Part shown: positions 15,054 to 20,983 of the stretch, one piece after another
How the letters are laid out: each line of letters starts with the position of its first letter
How positions within the stretch are numbered: the first letter of the stretch is position 1
From: CAIWHR01 sp035541655
Lineage (GTDB): Bacteria > Pseudomonadota > Gammaproteobacteria > Burkholderiales > Casimicrobiaceae
Direction: 5' to 3'
DNA: 20,983 nt
Assembly (NCBI GenBank): GCA_035541655.1
Contig: DATKMY010000124.1
Location: forward strand, 1-20,983
Translations under genes and position numbers: made by a program
The notes under the pieces: generated by a model
What the model was told of the DNA's origin: nothing
The model's database searches: none
Seen by the model: only the letters and a program-made list of their open reading frames with translations

Positions 15054-15584
15054 TTACTTGCCGGTGGACGACGGCGGGGTGCTGCCGGTTACGGGCGGGG
15101 GTGGCGGAGGTGGCGTCGAGCGCCCGCGGGTAACTTGGGGCTGCGACCCGGGCGCGGGCTTGGCGGCGAGCTCCCGCTTGGTCTCCGGCGGCAGACTTTG
15201 ATACTGCTCCCACTTCTGCCGCACCTGCTGCTTCTGTTCAGGCGAGAGCGTCTTCAGCGTCTTGTAGCGCTCGCGCGCCGCGGCGCGCTCGGCCGGAGAG
15301 AGCTGCGCCCAAGCCTTCATCTGCTGGCGCAGCCGCTCCTGCTCTTCGGGCGCCATCTTCGGATAGCGCTGCGCGATCCCGCGCCATTTGGCCTTGCGCT
15401 GCGCGTCCCATTTATCCCAGTCCGAAGCGAACGGAGCGAGAAACTGCTTTTCGGAGGGGGTGAGTTCAGCCCAGGACGGAGCGCGCGTTCCGATCGGCTG
15501 CGCGAAGGCGCTCGCCACCAGGCCAGCGGCGAGCGCGAGAGTCAGCAGGAAGCGTGTTATTCGTCGCTGGTACGCTTCAGCCAA
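15054..15584 (-). CDS. DUF3106 periplasmic protein
   Basis: A 176-residue exported protein. It has a signal peptide (residues 1-28, RFLLTLALAAGLVASAFA), then a helical, charged domain built of similar units, W-x-x-LTPSEKQFL (38-49), W-x-x-LSPAERAAARERY (92-107) and LSPEQKQQVRQKWEQY (113-128), as in DUF3106, and a Pro-rich tail (PPPPPPP near 158-164). The repeated L-[ST]-P-x-[EQ] units recall metal-binding periplasmic regulators such as CpxP/CnrX in general form only; no relation is claimed. The likely start is TTG 15584 with GGGGA eight nt upstream, overlapping the DUF3619 gene by 28 nt; no ATG gives a signal peptide at the N-terminus. Confidence 0.85.
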   Translation of the reverse strand: MAEAYQRRITRFLLTLALAAGLVASAFAQPIGTRAPSWAELTPSEKQFLAPFASDWDKWDAQRKAKWRGIAQRYPKMAPEEQERLRQQMKAWAQLSPAERAAARERYKTLKTLSPEQKQQVRQKWEQYQSLPPETKRELAAKPAPGSQPQVTRGRSTPPPPPPPVTGSTPPSSTGK

Positions 15585-15964
15585 TTTTGGAATCCCCGGT
15601 CCAGGTAGGCGTCGATCGGCAGGTCCGAGGACAGGATCGCCGCGTCGGTCTCCTCCAGGTCTTTGAGCTGCTGATAGGCCTGCCATTGCTGGAAGCCCAA
15701 TCCGGCCGCCGCAATCAACGCGACACCGACCCACAGCCGGCCGCTCGTCCAGAAGCTGCGCCCCCCTCCGAGCGTACCCGATGCGCTGGTGCTTTGCGCC
15801 CCTGCGAGGGCGAGACTCGAGGCGCGCTCGGGATCGGCGAGGCGAGCGAGTGCCTCGGCCCGCGCGGAGTGCAGGCGATAGGCGACACCGGCCTTGAGCT
15901 CCGCGGTGCCCTGGTCCAGGTAAGCCGTTATTTTTTTGGCGAAATCGTCGTCGTTGGTCGTCAT
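15557..15964 (-). CDS. DUF3619 single-pass membrane protein, possible anti-sigma
   Basis: A 135-residue protein with a cytoplasmic N-terminal part (FAKKITAYLDQGTAELKAGVAYRL, residues 8-31), one membrane helix (77-93, RLWVGVALIAAAGLGF) and a short outer tail ending in DLPIDAYLDRGFQNWLKR, typical of DUF3619. It starts at ATG 15964 inside the ATGA overlap with the sigma-factor gene. Topology and coupling are those of an anti-sigma factor, but it lacks a zinc-binding H-x3-C-x2-C motif and the role is inference. Confidence 0.88.
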   Translation of the reverse strand: MTTNDDDFAKKITAYLDQGTAELKAGVAYRLHSARAEALARLADPERASSLALAGAQSTSASGTLGGGRSFWTSGRLWVGVALIAAAGLGFQQWQAYQQLKDLEETDAAILSSDLPIDAYLDRGFQNWLKRTSDE

Positions 15965-16530
15965 AGCGTCACCCCTTTGGCCCTCAACATCTCGGCCAGT
16001 GCGTGAACCGCGCGGGAGCAATGAGTCTTGACACTCCCTTCGGAGCAGCCCATCGCCGCAGCCGCTTCCGCCACGTCCAGTTCCTCCCAGTAACGCAGCA
16101 GAAACGCCTGGCGTTGACGCGCTGGAAGCCTTCCGATGGCCTGCTCGATCAGCGACATTATCTGCCCTTGCTCGAGCAGCTGCGCGGGATCTGCGTTTGC
16201 GTTCGAGTCGGACTTTGCCGCCAGCGTTTCGAGCGGATCGTAGTCTTCGTCCTTTTCCTCCCCCTTTCCGAGTGCTGACAACAGCGTCGTCCACGTCGAT
16301 CTGACCTTCTGCCGCCGGAAGTGATCATGGATCGCGTTCTGCAAAATCCGCTGAAACAGCATCGGCAGCTCGGATGCTGGCTTCCCGGCATATTTCTCGG
16401 TCAGCTTGAGCATCGCGTCCTGGACGACGTCGAGCGCGCTGTGCTCGTCGCGGAGCGCGAACATCGCCTGCTTGAACGCGCGACGCTCGACGTCAGCCAG
16501 GAAGTGGGAGATTTCTTGGTGAGTGGCCAG
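15961..16530 (-). CDS. ECF-like RNA polymerase sigma factor
   Basis: A 189-residue sigma-70 family protein. Region 2 covers about residues 15-80 (VERRAFKQAMFALRDEHSAL ... VVQDAMLKLTEKYAGK ... FQRILQNAIHDHFRRQK); an acidic linker follows (~90-120), and region 4 covers about 128-185, with GRLPARQRQAFLLRYWEELD and the HTH in AMGCSEGSVKTHCSRAVHAL. ATG 16464 would cut off the first helix; the protein-like sequence extends 22 codons up to CTG 16530 (then ATHQEISHFL), and no ATG, GTG or TTG lies between it and an upstream stop, so I take CTG as start. It heads the sigma/DUF3619/DUF3106/RDD operon. Conservation of this order in betaproteobacteria is from memory. Confidence 0.9.
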   Translation of the reverse strand: MATHQEISHFLADVERRAFKQAMFALRDEHSALDVVQDAMLKLTEKYAGKPASELPMLFQRILQNAIHDHFRRQKVRSTWTTLLSALGKGEEKDEDYDPLETLAAKSDSNANADPAQLLEQGQIMSLIEQAIGRLPARQRQAFLLRYWEELDVAEAAAAMGCSEGSVKTHCSRAVHALAEMLRAKGVTL

Positions 16531-16559
16531 GGGAGCACCGCCTGCTGCGGGGGATGGCC

Positions 16560-16565
16560 ATTATA
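16560..16565 (-). promoter_or_regulatory. -10 box before sigma-factor operon
   Basis: A perfect TATAAT on the minus strand, 30 nt before the CTG start. The -35 region is weak at all usual spacings. A stop codon overlaps it in the sigma-factor frame, which limits how far upstream the gene can begin. Confidence 0.42.
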
Positions 16566-16605
16566 GGTGCGTGCCTTGAACGCGCCGTTGTGCACTGCAG
16601 CGGAC

Positions 16606-16634
16606 TTGACCCGCAGAAGCACAGCAGGTAACGT
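16606..16634 (+). promoter_or_regulatory. Promoter of the ilv leader and operon
   Basis: TTGACC (16606-16611, 5 of 6) is followed after exactly 17 bp by TAACGT (16629-16634, a weak -10). The predicted start near 16641 falls right at the base of the first leader hairpin, which supports the call. Confidence 0.5.
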
Positions 16635-16641
16635 AACCGCC

Positions 16642-16860
16642 TGGTCGGAAACGGCCGATGCTGTGCAGCAATAACGGTCGCTCGCGCCCCCTTCGCCGCG
16701 CCACAAGCGCCGGCGGGGAATCCCCAGGGGCACGAACGGGTGTTACCAGATCGTGGCTTTCTACCCGGTAAAGCCGTGGTGGGCGCGCTTATCCCCTGAC
16801 GCGCCGGAACGTGACTTTTGGAAGTGTCGGACTCCGCGCCCCGCGCTGATGGGCGCCGAG
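16642..16860 (+). promoter_or_regulatory. Structured leader RNA of ilvIHC (cis-regulatory candidate)
   Basis: The 250 nt between the expected transcription start and ilvI hold four clear stem-loops: (1) 16642-16657, GGTCG-gaaa-CGGCC, closed by a GNRA tetraloop; (2) 16750-16780, an 11-bp stem (three wobble pairs) with a 9-nt loop; (3) 16782-16805, GGCGCG/CGCGCC with a 12-nt loop, one nt after stem 2; (4) 16832-16860, CTC-c-GCGCCC / GGGCGC-c-GAG with a 9-nt loop, ending 18 nt before the ilvI Shine-Dalgarno. None is followed by a U-run, so control of translation or Rho access is more likely than intrinsic termination. A betaproteobacterial ilv-associated RNA motif has been described, as far as I recall; whether this is a member is not tested. 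Confidence 0.55.
16658..16771 (+). CDS. Possible 37-codon leader peptide of ilv operon
   Basis: A short open frame (ATG 16658 to TAA 16769) begins directly after the GNRA hairpin and stops in the loop of stem 2. It starts MLCSNNGRSRPL and has only three Leu and one Val, with no run of branched-chain codons, so classical attenuation is weakly supported. There is no clear Shine-Dalgarno. It may be a chance frame in a structured RNA. Confidence 0.22.
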   Translation: MLCSNNGRSRPLRRATSAGGESPGARTGVTRSWLSTR

Positions 16861-16891
16861 CGCATCCACTCATTCGCGTAAGGCTCGAGCC

Positions 16892-18598
16892 ATGCAACTC
16901 ACCGGTGCGGAAATCGTCATCCGCTGCCTGCAGGAAGAGGGCGTCGAATACGTGTTCGGCTACCCCGGCGGCGCCGTTCTCAACATCTACGACGAGCTGT
17001 TCAAGCAGGAGAAGGTCAAACATGTGCTCGTTCGCCACGAGCAGGGTGCGGTCCATGCCGCCGACGGCTATTCGCGATCGTCGACCAAGGTCGGCGTTTG
17101 CCTGGTGACCTCGGGACCGGGCGTGACCAACGCGGTAACCGGCATTGCCACCGCGTACATGGACTCGATCCCGATGGTCGTCCTGACCGGCCAGGTGCCG
17201 ACGCACGCGATCGGGCAGGACGCGTTCCAGGAATGCGACACCGTCGGCATCACGCGACCGTGCGTCAAGCACAACTTCCTCGTGAAGGACGTGAAGGACG
17301 TCGCGCCCACGATCAAGAAGGCGTTCTACCTCGCCGCGACCGGTCGCCCGGGTCCGGTCCTCGTCGACATCCCGAAGGACGTCACGCAGGCGAAGACCGA
17401 CTGGAGCTATCCGAAGAGCGTGTCGCTGCGCTCGTACAACCCGGTGACCAAGGGACACTCGGGCCAGATCAAGAAGGCCGTTCAGCTTCTGCTCTCGGCC
17501 AAGCGCCCGATGATCTACTCCGGCGGCGGCGTCGTGCTGAACGACGCTGCGCCACAGCTCACGCGCCTCGTGCGCCTCCTCGGGTTCCCGTGCACGAGCA
17601 CGCTGATGGGACTCGGCGGCTTTCCCGGCACCGATCCGCAGTTCACCGGAATGCTCGGCATGCACGGCACGTTTGAATCGAACATGGCGATGCAGAACTG
17701 CGACGTGCTGATCGCGATCGGCGCGCGCTTCGACGACCGCGTGATCGGGAACCCGACGCACTTCTACCGCGCCGACCGCAAGATCATTCACATCGACATC
17801 GATCCCTCGTCGATCAGCAAGCGCGTGAAGGTCGACGTGCCGATCGTGGGCTACGTCTCCGACGTGCTCGACGAGATGGTGAAGCTGATCGAATCCTCGC
17901 CGGAGCGGCCCGATCCGGCCGCGCTGAAGGCGTGGTGGAGCGAGATCAAGGAGTGGCAGCGCAAGGACTGCCTCCGCTACGACACGAAGAGCGCGCTGAT
18001 CAAGCCGCAACACGTCGTGCAGAAGCTCTACGAACTCACCAAGGGCGATGCGTACGTCACCTCGGACGTCGGCCAGCACCAGATGTGGGTCGCGCAGTAC
18101 TACAAGTTCGACAAGCCGCGCCGATGGATCAACTCGGGAGGCTTGGGCACGATGGGATTCGGGCTGCCCGCCGCGATGGGCGTCAAGCTCGTGAACCCCG
18201 ACGCGACCGTCGCGTGCGTCACGGGCGAAGCGTCGATCCAGATGTGCATCCAGGAACTCTCGACCTGCAAGCAGTACCATCTGCCGATCAAGATCGTGAA
18301 CCTGAACAACCGCTACATGGGCATGGTCCGGCAGTGGCAGGAATTCTTCTACGGTAACCGCTACGCCGAGTCGTACATGGACGCGCTGCCCGACTTCGTG
18401 AAGCTCGCCGAAGCCTACGGCCACGTCGGCATGAAGATCGAGAAGCCCGGCGACGTCGAGGGCGCGTTGCGCGAGGCGTTCAAGCTCAAGGACCGCCTCG
18501 TGTTCATGGATTTCATCACCGACCAGGCGGAGAACGTCTTCCCGATGATCGCCGCCGGCAAGGGGCTCACCGAGATGATTCTCGCGGAAGAGCTATGA
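16892..18598 (+). CDS. ilvI: Acetolactate synthase, large (catalytic) subunit
   Basis: A 568-residue ThDP- and FAD-dependent enzyme that joins two pyruvates, or pyruvate and 2-oxobutyrate, in valine/leucine and isoleucine synthesis. The ThDP-activating glutamate is Glu50 in VRHEQGAVHAADGY (47-60); the FAD region includes GMHGT (257-261) and GARFDDRV (277-284); the ThDP/Mg motif is TGEASIQM (444-451) with LNNRYMGMVRQWQ (471-483), where the usual G-D-G is G-E-A. Length is normal. TAAGG lies eight nt before ATG. It is coupled to ilvH by an ATGA overlap and preceded by a long structured leader. Confidence 0.96.
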   Translation: MQLTGAEIVIRCLQEEGVEYVFGYPGGAVLNIYDELFKQEKVKHVLVRHEQGAVHAADGYSRSSTKVGVCLVTSGPGVTNAVTGIATAYMDSIPMVVLTGQVPTHAIGQDAFQECDTVGITRPCVKHNFLVKDVKDVAPTIKKAFYLAATGRPGPVLVDIPKDVTQAKTDWSYPKSVSLRSYNPVTKGHSGQIKKAVQLLLSAKRPMIYSGGGVVLNDAAPQLTRLVRLLGFPCTSTLMGLGGFPGTDPQFTGMLGMHGTFESNMAMQNCDVLIAIGARFDDRVIGNPTHFYRADRKIIHIDIDPSSISKRVKVDVPIVGYVSDVLDEMVKLIESSPERPDPAALKAWWSEIKEWQRKDCLRYDTKSALIKPQHVVQKLYELTKGDAYVTSDVGQHQMWVAQYYKFDKPRRWINSGGLGTMGFGLPAAMGVKLVNPDATVACVTGEASIQMCIQELSTCKQYHLPIKIVNLNNRYMGMVRQWQEFFYGNRYAESYMDALPDFVKLAEAYGHVGMKIEKPGDVEGALREAFKLKDRLVFMDFITDQAENVFPMIAAGKGLTEMILAEEL

Positions 18599-19086
18599 GG
18601 CACATTCTTTCGATCCTGGTCGAGAACGAAGCCGGCGCGCTGTCGAGGATCTCCGGGCTCTTCTCGGCGCGCGGCTACAACATCGAGTCGCTGACGGTGG
18701 CGCCGACCGAGGACACGACGATGTCGCGGATGACGATCGTCACCGTAGGTTCCGACGACGTGATCGAGCAGATCACCAAGCAGCTGAACAAGCTGGTCGA
18801 CGTCGTCAAGGTGGTCGATCTGACCGAAGGCAATCACATCGAGCGGGAACTGATGCTCGTCAAGGTTCGTGCATCGGGCAAGGACCGCGAGGAGATGAAG
18901 CGCCTCGCCGACATTTTCCGCGGCAGGATTCTCGACGTCACCGACAAGAGCTACACCATCGAGCTCACGGGCACGGGCTCGAAGATCGACGCGTTCCTGC
19001 AGGCGATCGAGCCCGGCGTGATCCTCGAGACGGTGCGCACCGGCGCGTCGGGCATCGGTCGCGGCGAGCGTATCCTGCGCGTCTAG
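18595..19086 (+). CDS. ilvH: Acetolactate synthase, small (regulatory) subunit
   Basis: A 163-residue regulatory subunit that stimulates IlvI and confers feedback inhibition, usually by valine. An N-terminal ACT domain (about residues 2-77) opens with HILSILVENEAGALSRISGL and NIESLTVAPTED (29-40); a C-terminal ferredoxin-like domain follows (about 80-160, LMLVKVRA, VTDKSYTIELTG, KIDAFL). Length equals that of typical IlvH. The start overlaps the ilvI stop (ATGA), favouring balanced synthesis of the two subunits. Confidence 0.97.
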   Translation: MRHILSILVENEAGALSRISGLFSARGYNIESLTVAPTEDTTMSRMTIVTVGSDDVIEQITKQLNKLVDVVKVVDLTEGNHIERELMLVKVRASGKDREEMKRLADIFRGRILDVTDKSYTIELTGTGSKIDAFLQAIEPGVILETVRTGASGIGRGERILRV

Positions 19087-19123
19087 CGCAATTGCAGCGG
19101 GTCGAAGGAAAACGGGAGACGAC

Positions 19124-20140
19124 ATGAAGGTGTATTACGAGAAGGACGCGGATCTGTCGCTGATCAAGGGCAAGAAGGTCACGATCGTCGGCTACGGGTC
19201 GCAGGGGCACGCGCATTCGCTGAACCTCCACGATTCCGGCGTGAAGGTCACGGTGGGCTTGCGCAAGGGCGGGGCGTCGTGGGACAAGGCCAAGAAGGCC
19301 GGGCTCAAGGTCGCCGAAGTCGAGGAGGCCGTCGAGGGCGCCGACGTCGTGATGATGCTGATGCCCGACGAGCACATCGCGGCCGTCTACAAGAACGGCG
19401 TCGAGCCCCGCATCAAGAAGGGCGCGACGCTCGCGTTCGCCCACGGGTTCAACATCCACTACGGGCAGGTCGTGCCGCGTGCCGATCTCGACGTCGTGAT
19501 GGTCGCGCCGAAGGCGCCGGGGCACACGGTTCGCTCGACGTACGTCGCGGGCGGCGGCGTGCCGATGCTGATCGCCGTGCACCAGGACGCGTCGAAGAAG
19601 GCGCGCGATGTGGCGCTTTCGTATGCCGCCGCGATAGGAGGCGCGCGCGCCGGCGTGATCGAGACGAACTTCCGCGAGGAGACCGAGACGGATCTCTTCG
19701 GCGAGCAGGCGGTGCTTTGCGGTGGACTCGTCGAGCTGATCAAGGCGGGCTACGAGACACTGATCGAAGCCGGCTACGCTCCCGAGATGGCGTACTTCGA
19801 GTGCCTGCACGAGGTGAAGCTGATCGTCGACCTGATCTACGAAGGCGGGATCGCGAACATGAACTACTCGATCTCGAACAATGCCGAGTATGGCGAATAC
19901 GTGAGCGGACCCAAGATCATCAACGACGAGACGAAGACGGCGATGCGCGGGTTGCTCACGCGCATCCAGAGCGGCGACTACGCGAAGGACTTCATCCTCG
20001 AGAATCGCGCCGGCGCGCCGACGCTGCTTGCGCGGCGGCGATTGATGGCCGAGCACTCGATCGAGCAGGTCGGCGCGAAGCTGCGCTCGATGATGCCGTG
20101 GATCAGCAAGAACAAGCTGGTCGACCAGTCGCGGAACTGA
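19124..20140 (+). CDS. ilvC: Ketol-acid reductoisomerase, class I
   Basis: A 338-residue enzyme performing alkyl migration and NADPH reduction of acetolactate or acetohydroxybutyrate, the second common step. The Rossmann motif is GYGSQGHAHSLNL (23-35); the cofactor loop LRKGGASW (46-53) with Arg47 and Ser52 fits NADPH; His107 lies in FAHGFNIHYG (105-114); metal ligands are Asp190 and Glu194 (ETETDLFGEQ) and Glu226 and Glu230 (FECLHE). Length marks the short class I form. A GGGAG Shine-Dalgarno lies 37 nt or less after ilvH, so it belongs to the same operon. Confidence 0.97.
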   Translation: MKVYYEKDADLSLIKGKKVTIVGYGSQGHAHSLNLHDSGVKVTVGLRKGGASWDKAKKAGLKVAEVEEAVEGADVVMMLMPDEHIAAVYKNGVEPRIKKGATLAFAHGFNIHYGQVVPRADLDVVMVAPKAPGHTVRSTYVAGGGVPMLIAVHQDASKKARDVALSYAAAIGGARAGVIETNFREETETDLFGEQAVLCGGLVELIKAGYETLIEAGYAPEMAYFECLHEVKLIVDLIYEGGIANMNYSISNNAEYGEYVSGPKIINDETKTAMRGLLTRIQSGDYAKDFILENRAGAPTLLARRRLMAEHSIEQVGAKLRSMMPWISKNKLVDQSRN

Positions 20141-20448
20141 CGGCGCGCTCGCGGCAGCGCGGGTGGATCGGCCTCGTCGTGATGCTGGTCGGGCTCGTCA
20201 TCGTCGCCCTGCTCGCCAAGGAAGCGCTCAAGCAGCTCGGCCTCCTCCAGGGGAAGCCCACTGCGGAGAAGGCGGCGTCGCCGGGCGAACGCGCGCGCGC
20301 AGCGGGTGCAATGGGTGTCGATGCGACCGCCCTCGATACCGGCGCTCCGCAGGGGCCAGCCAGCGCGCTCGATCGTGCGCGCAGCGTCGGCGACACGCTG
20401 CAACGGCAGGCCGACGAGCGCGCAAAGGCAATGGACGGCGTCAAGTAG
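20137..20448 (+). CDS. Small membrane-anchored protein, unknown
   Basis: A 103-residue frame. It has one hydrophobic helix near the N-terminus (about residues 10-28, WIGLVVMLVGLVIVALLA), then a polar, Ala-rich, probably extended or coiled part (LDRARSVGDTLQRQADERAK). The only start that keeps the N-terminal Arg residues is CTG 20137, overlapping the ilvC stop as CTGA; ATG 20182 would begin within the helix. No family recognised. It lies between ilvC and psd, where betaproteobacteria often have a small unnamed gene (from memory). Confidence 0.55.
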   Translation: MTARSRQRGWIGLVVMLVGLVIVALLAKEALKQLGLLQGKPTAEKAASPGERARAAGAMGVDATALDTGAPQGPASALDRARSVGDTLQRQADERAKAMDGVK

Positions 20449-20551
20449 GCGCGAGACGCCCGGTTGCGCCTGTCCACCCGCCCGGCATACGGCGCGCGGG
20501 TCGCCGACCAGCGCATAATCGGGGCCGCCTCGGGCTTTTGGCGACCGCACC

Positions 20552-20983
20552 ATGAGCGACTACCCGCATCCAATCATCGCCCGCGAAGGCTGGACGTTCG
20601 TCGCGCTGGCGCTCGCAGTCGCTCTCGTGGCGAGCTTCATGGCCCTGTGGATCGTAGCGGCGCTCGCGTGGCTCGCGCTCGTCTTCGTCGTTCAGTTCTT
20701 CCGCGACCCGCCGCGCAAGGTTCCGGGCGATCCGAACGTGGTCCTCTCTCCCGCCGACGGCAAGATCGTGCGCATCGAGCAGACGCGCGACCCCTACCTC
20801 GATCGCGATGCGCTCAAGATCAGCGTGTTCATGAACGTGTTCAACGTGCACTCGAACCGCAGCCCTGTCGACGGGACCGTCGTCGCCGCCTGGTATCACG
20901 CGGGGTCGTTCGTGAACGCGGCGCTCGACAAGGCATCGCTCGAGAACGAGCGCAGCGCGCTGCATCTGCGCTCCGGCGGGCGC
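20552..20983 (+). CDS. psd: Phosphatidylserine decarboxylase, short form (N-terminal part)
   Basis: The first 144 codons of a membrane-bound pyruvoyl enzyme making phosphatidylethanolamine; the gene runs out of the window. After a hydrophobic N-terminus (about residues 14-48) come FFRDPPR (49-55), LSPADGKIV (65-73, with the autocatalytic Asp) and FMNVFNVHSNRSPVDG (93-108, with the His). The GS[S/T] pyruvoyl-forming site lies outside the window. The short spacing between motifs marks the short (type-A-like) form common beside pssA in betaproteobacteria. ATG 20552 has no strong Shine-Dalgarno. A CATAAT sits 33 nt upstream as a possible -10. Confidence 0.93.
   Translation, partial: MSDYPHPIIAREGWTFVALALAVALVASFMALWIVAALAWLALVFVVQFFRDPPRKVPGDPNVVLSPADGKIVRIEQTRDPYLDRDALKISVFMNVFNVHSNRSPVDGTVVAAWYHAGSFVNAALDKASLENERSALHLRSGGR

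Noticed and set aside
16658..16771. Classical branched-chain attenuator peptide
   Set aside because: No cluster of Leu/Val/Ile codons and no terminator stem with a U-run downstream; kept only as a possible leader frame.
16493..18424. A 643-codon minus-strand frame opposite ilvI
   Set aside because: Antisense shadow of a clear acetolactate synthase gene; His/Asp/Val/Arg-rich composition with no domain.
1..20983. CRISPR arrays, tRNA or rRNA genes, insertion sequences or prophage
   Set aside because: No regularly spaced repeats, cloverleaf sequences, transposase-like frames or terminal inverted repeats were seen.

Overview
The window is GC-rich, densely coded chromosomal DNA, most likely from a betaproteobacterium (Burkholderiales-like or a related uncultured lineage). 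The main reasons are two arrangements: an ECF-type sigma factor, DUF3619, DUF3106 and RDD gene row placed divergently from ilvI-ilvH-ilvC followed by a short phosphatidylserine decarboxylase, and a betaproteobacterial proteasome homologue (BPH) downstream of proS. I see no phage, IS element, CRISPR array, tRNA or rRNA, and no block with foreign composition.

Layout. Positions 1-878 (+) hold the C-terminus of an exosortase that looks like XrtH and its companion membrane protein. Positions 904-4267 (-) hold a PilZ-like protein followed by an overlapping AMP-forming acyl-CoA synthetase. Divergent from these, a MerR-type regulator (4658-5716, +) has a CarH/LitR-like C-terminal half in which all cobalamin-contacting motifs are lost; a 58-residue one-helix membrane protein follows. 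Positions 5975-10595 (-) are a tight operon read proS, lytic transglycosylase, gluQ, BPH peptidase, PaiB-like flavoprotein. A UspA protein follows at 10770-11213 (-). Positions 11416-12959 (+) hold an unrecognised 390-residue protein coupled to a small cupin. The cupin is overlapped on the other strand by the C-terminal extension of a DUF2807 envelope protein (12723-13733, -). Inorganic pyrophosphatase (13887-14435, +) has its own promoter. The sigma/DUF3619/DUF3106/RDD operon runs 16530-14487 (-). The valine/isoleucine operon ilvI-ilvH-ilvC runs 16892-20140 (+) behind a long leader with several hairpins. A small membrane protein and a truncated psd close the window.

How the genes work together. 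ilvIHC catalyse the first two steps of branched-chain amino acid synthesis and are probably controlled through the 250-nt leader. The sigma operon looks like a self-contained envelope signalling unit (sigma factor, one-pass membrane protein that may be an anti-sigma, periplasmic DUF3106, four-helix RDD protein), but this role is inferred. The proS operon joins tRNA charging and tRNA modification with a cell-wall lytic enzyme and a Thr1 peptidase. The points most worth a second look are the BPH peptidase, the ilv leader RNA, the cobalamin-ligand-free CarH-like regulator with an inverted repeat before its own start, and the sigma module with an apparent CTG start.
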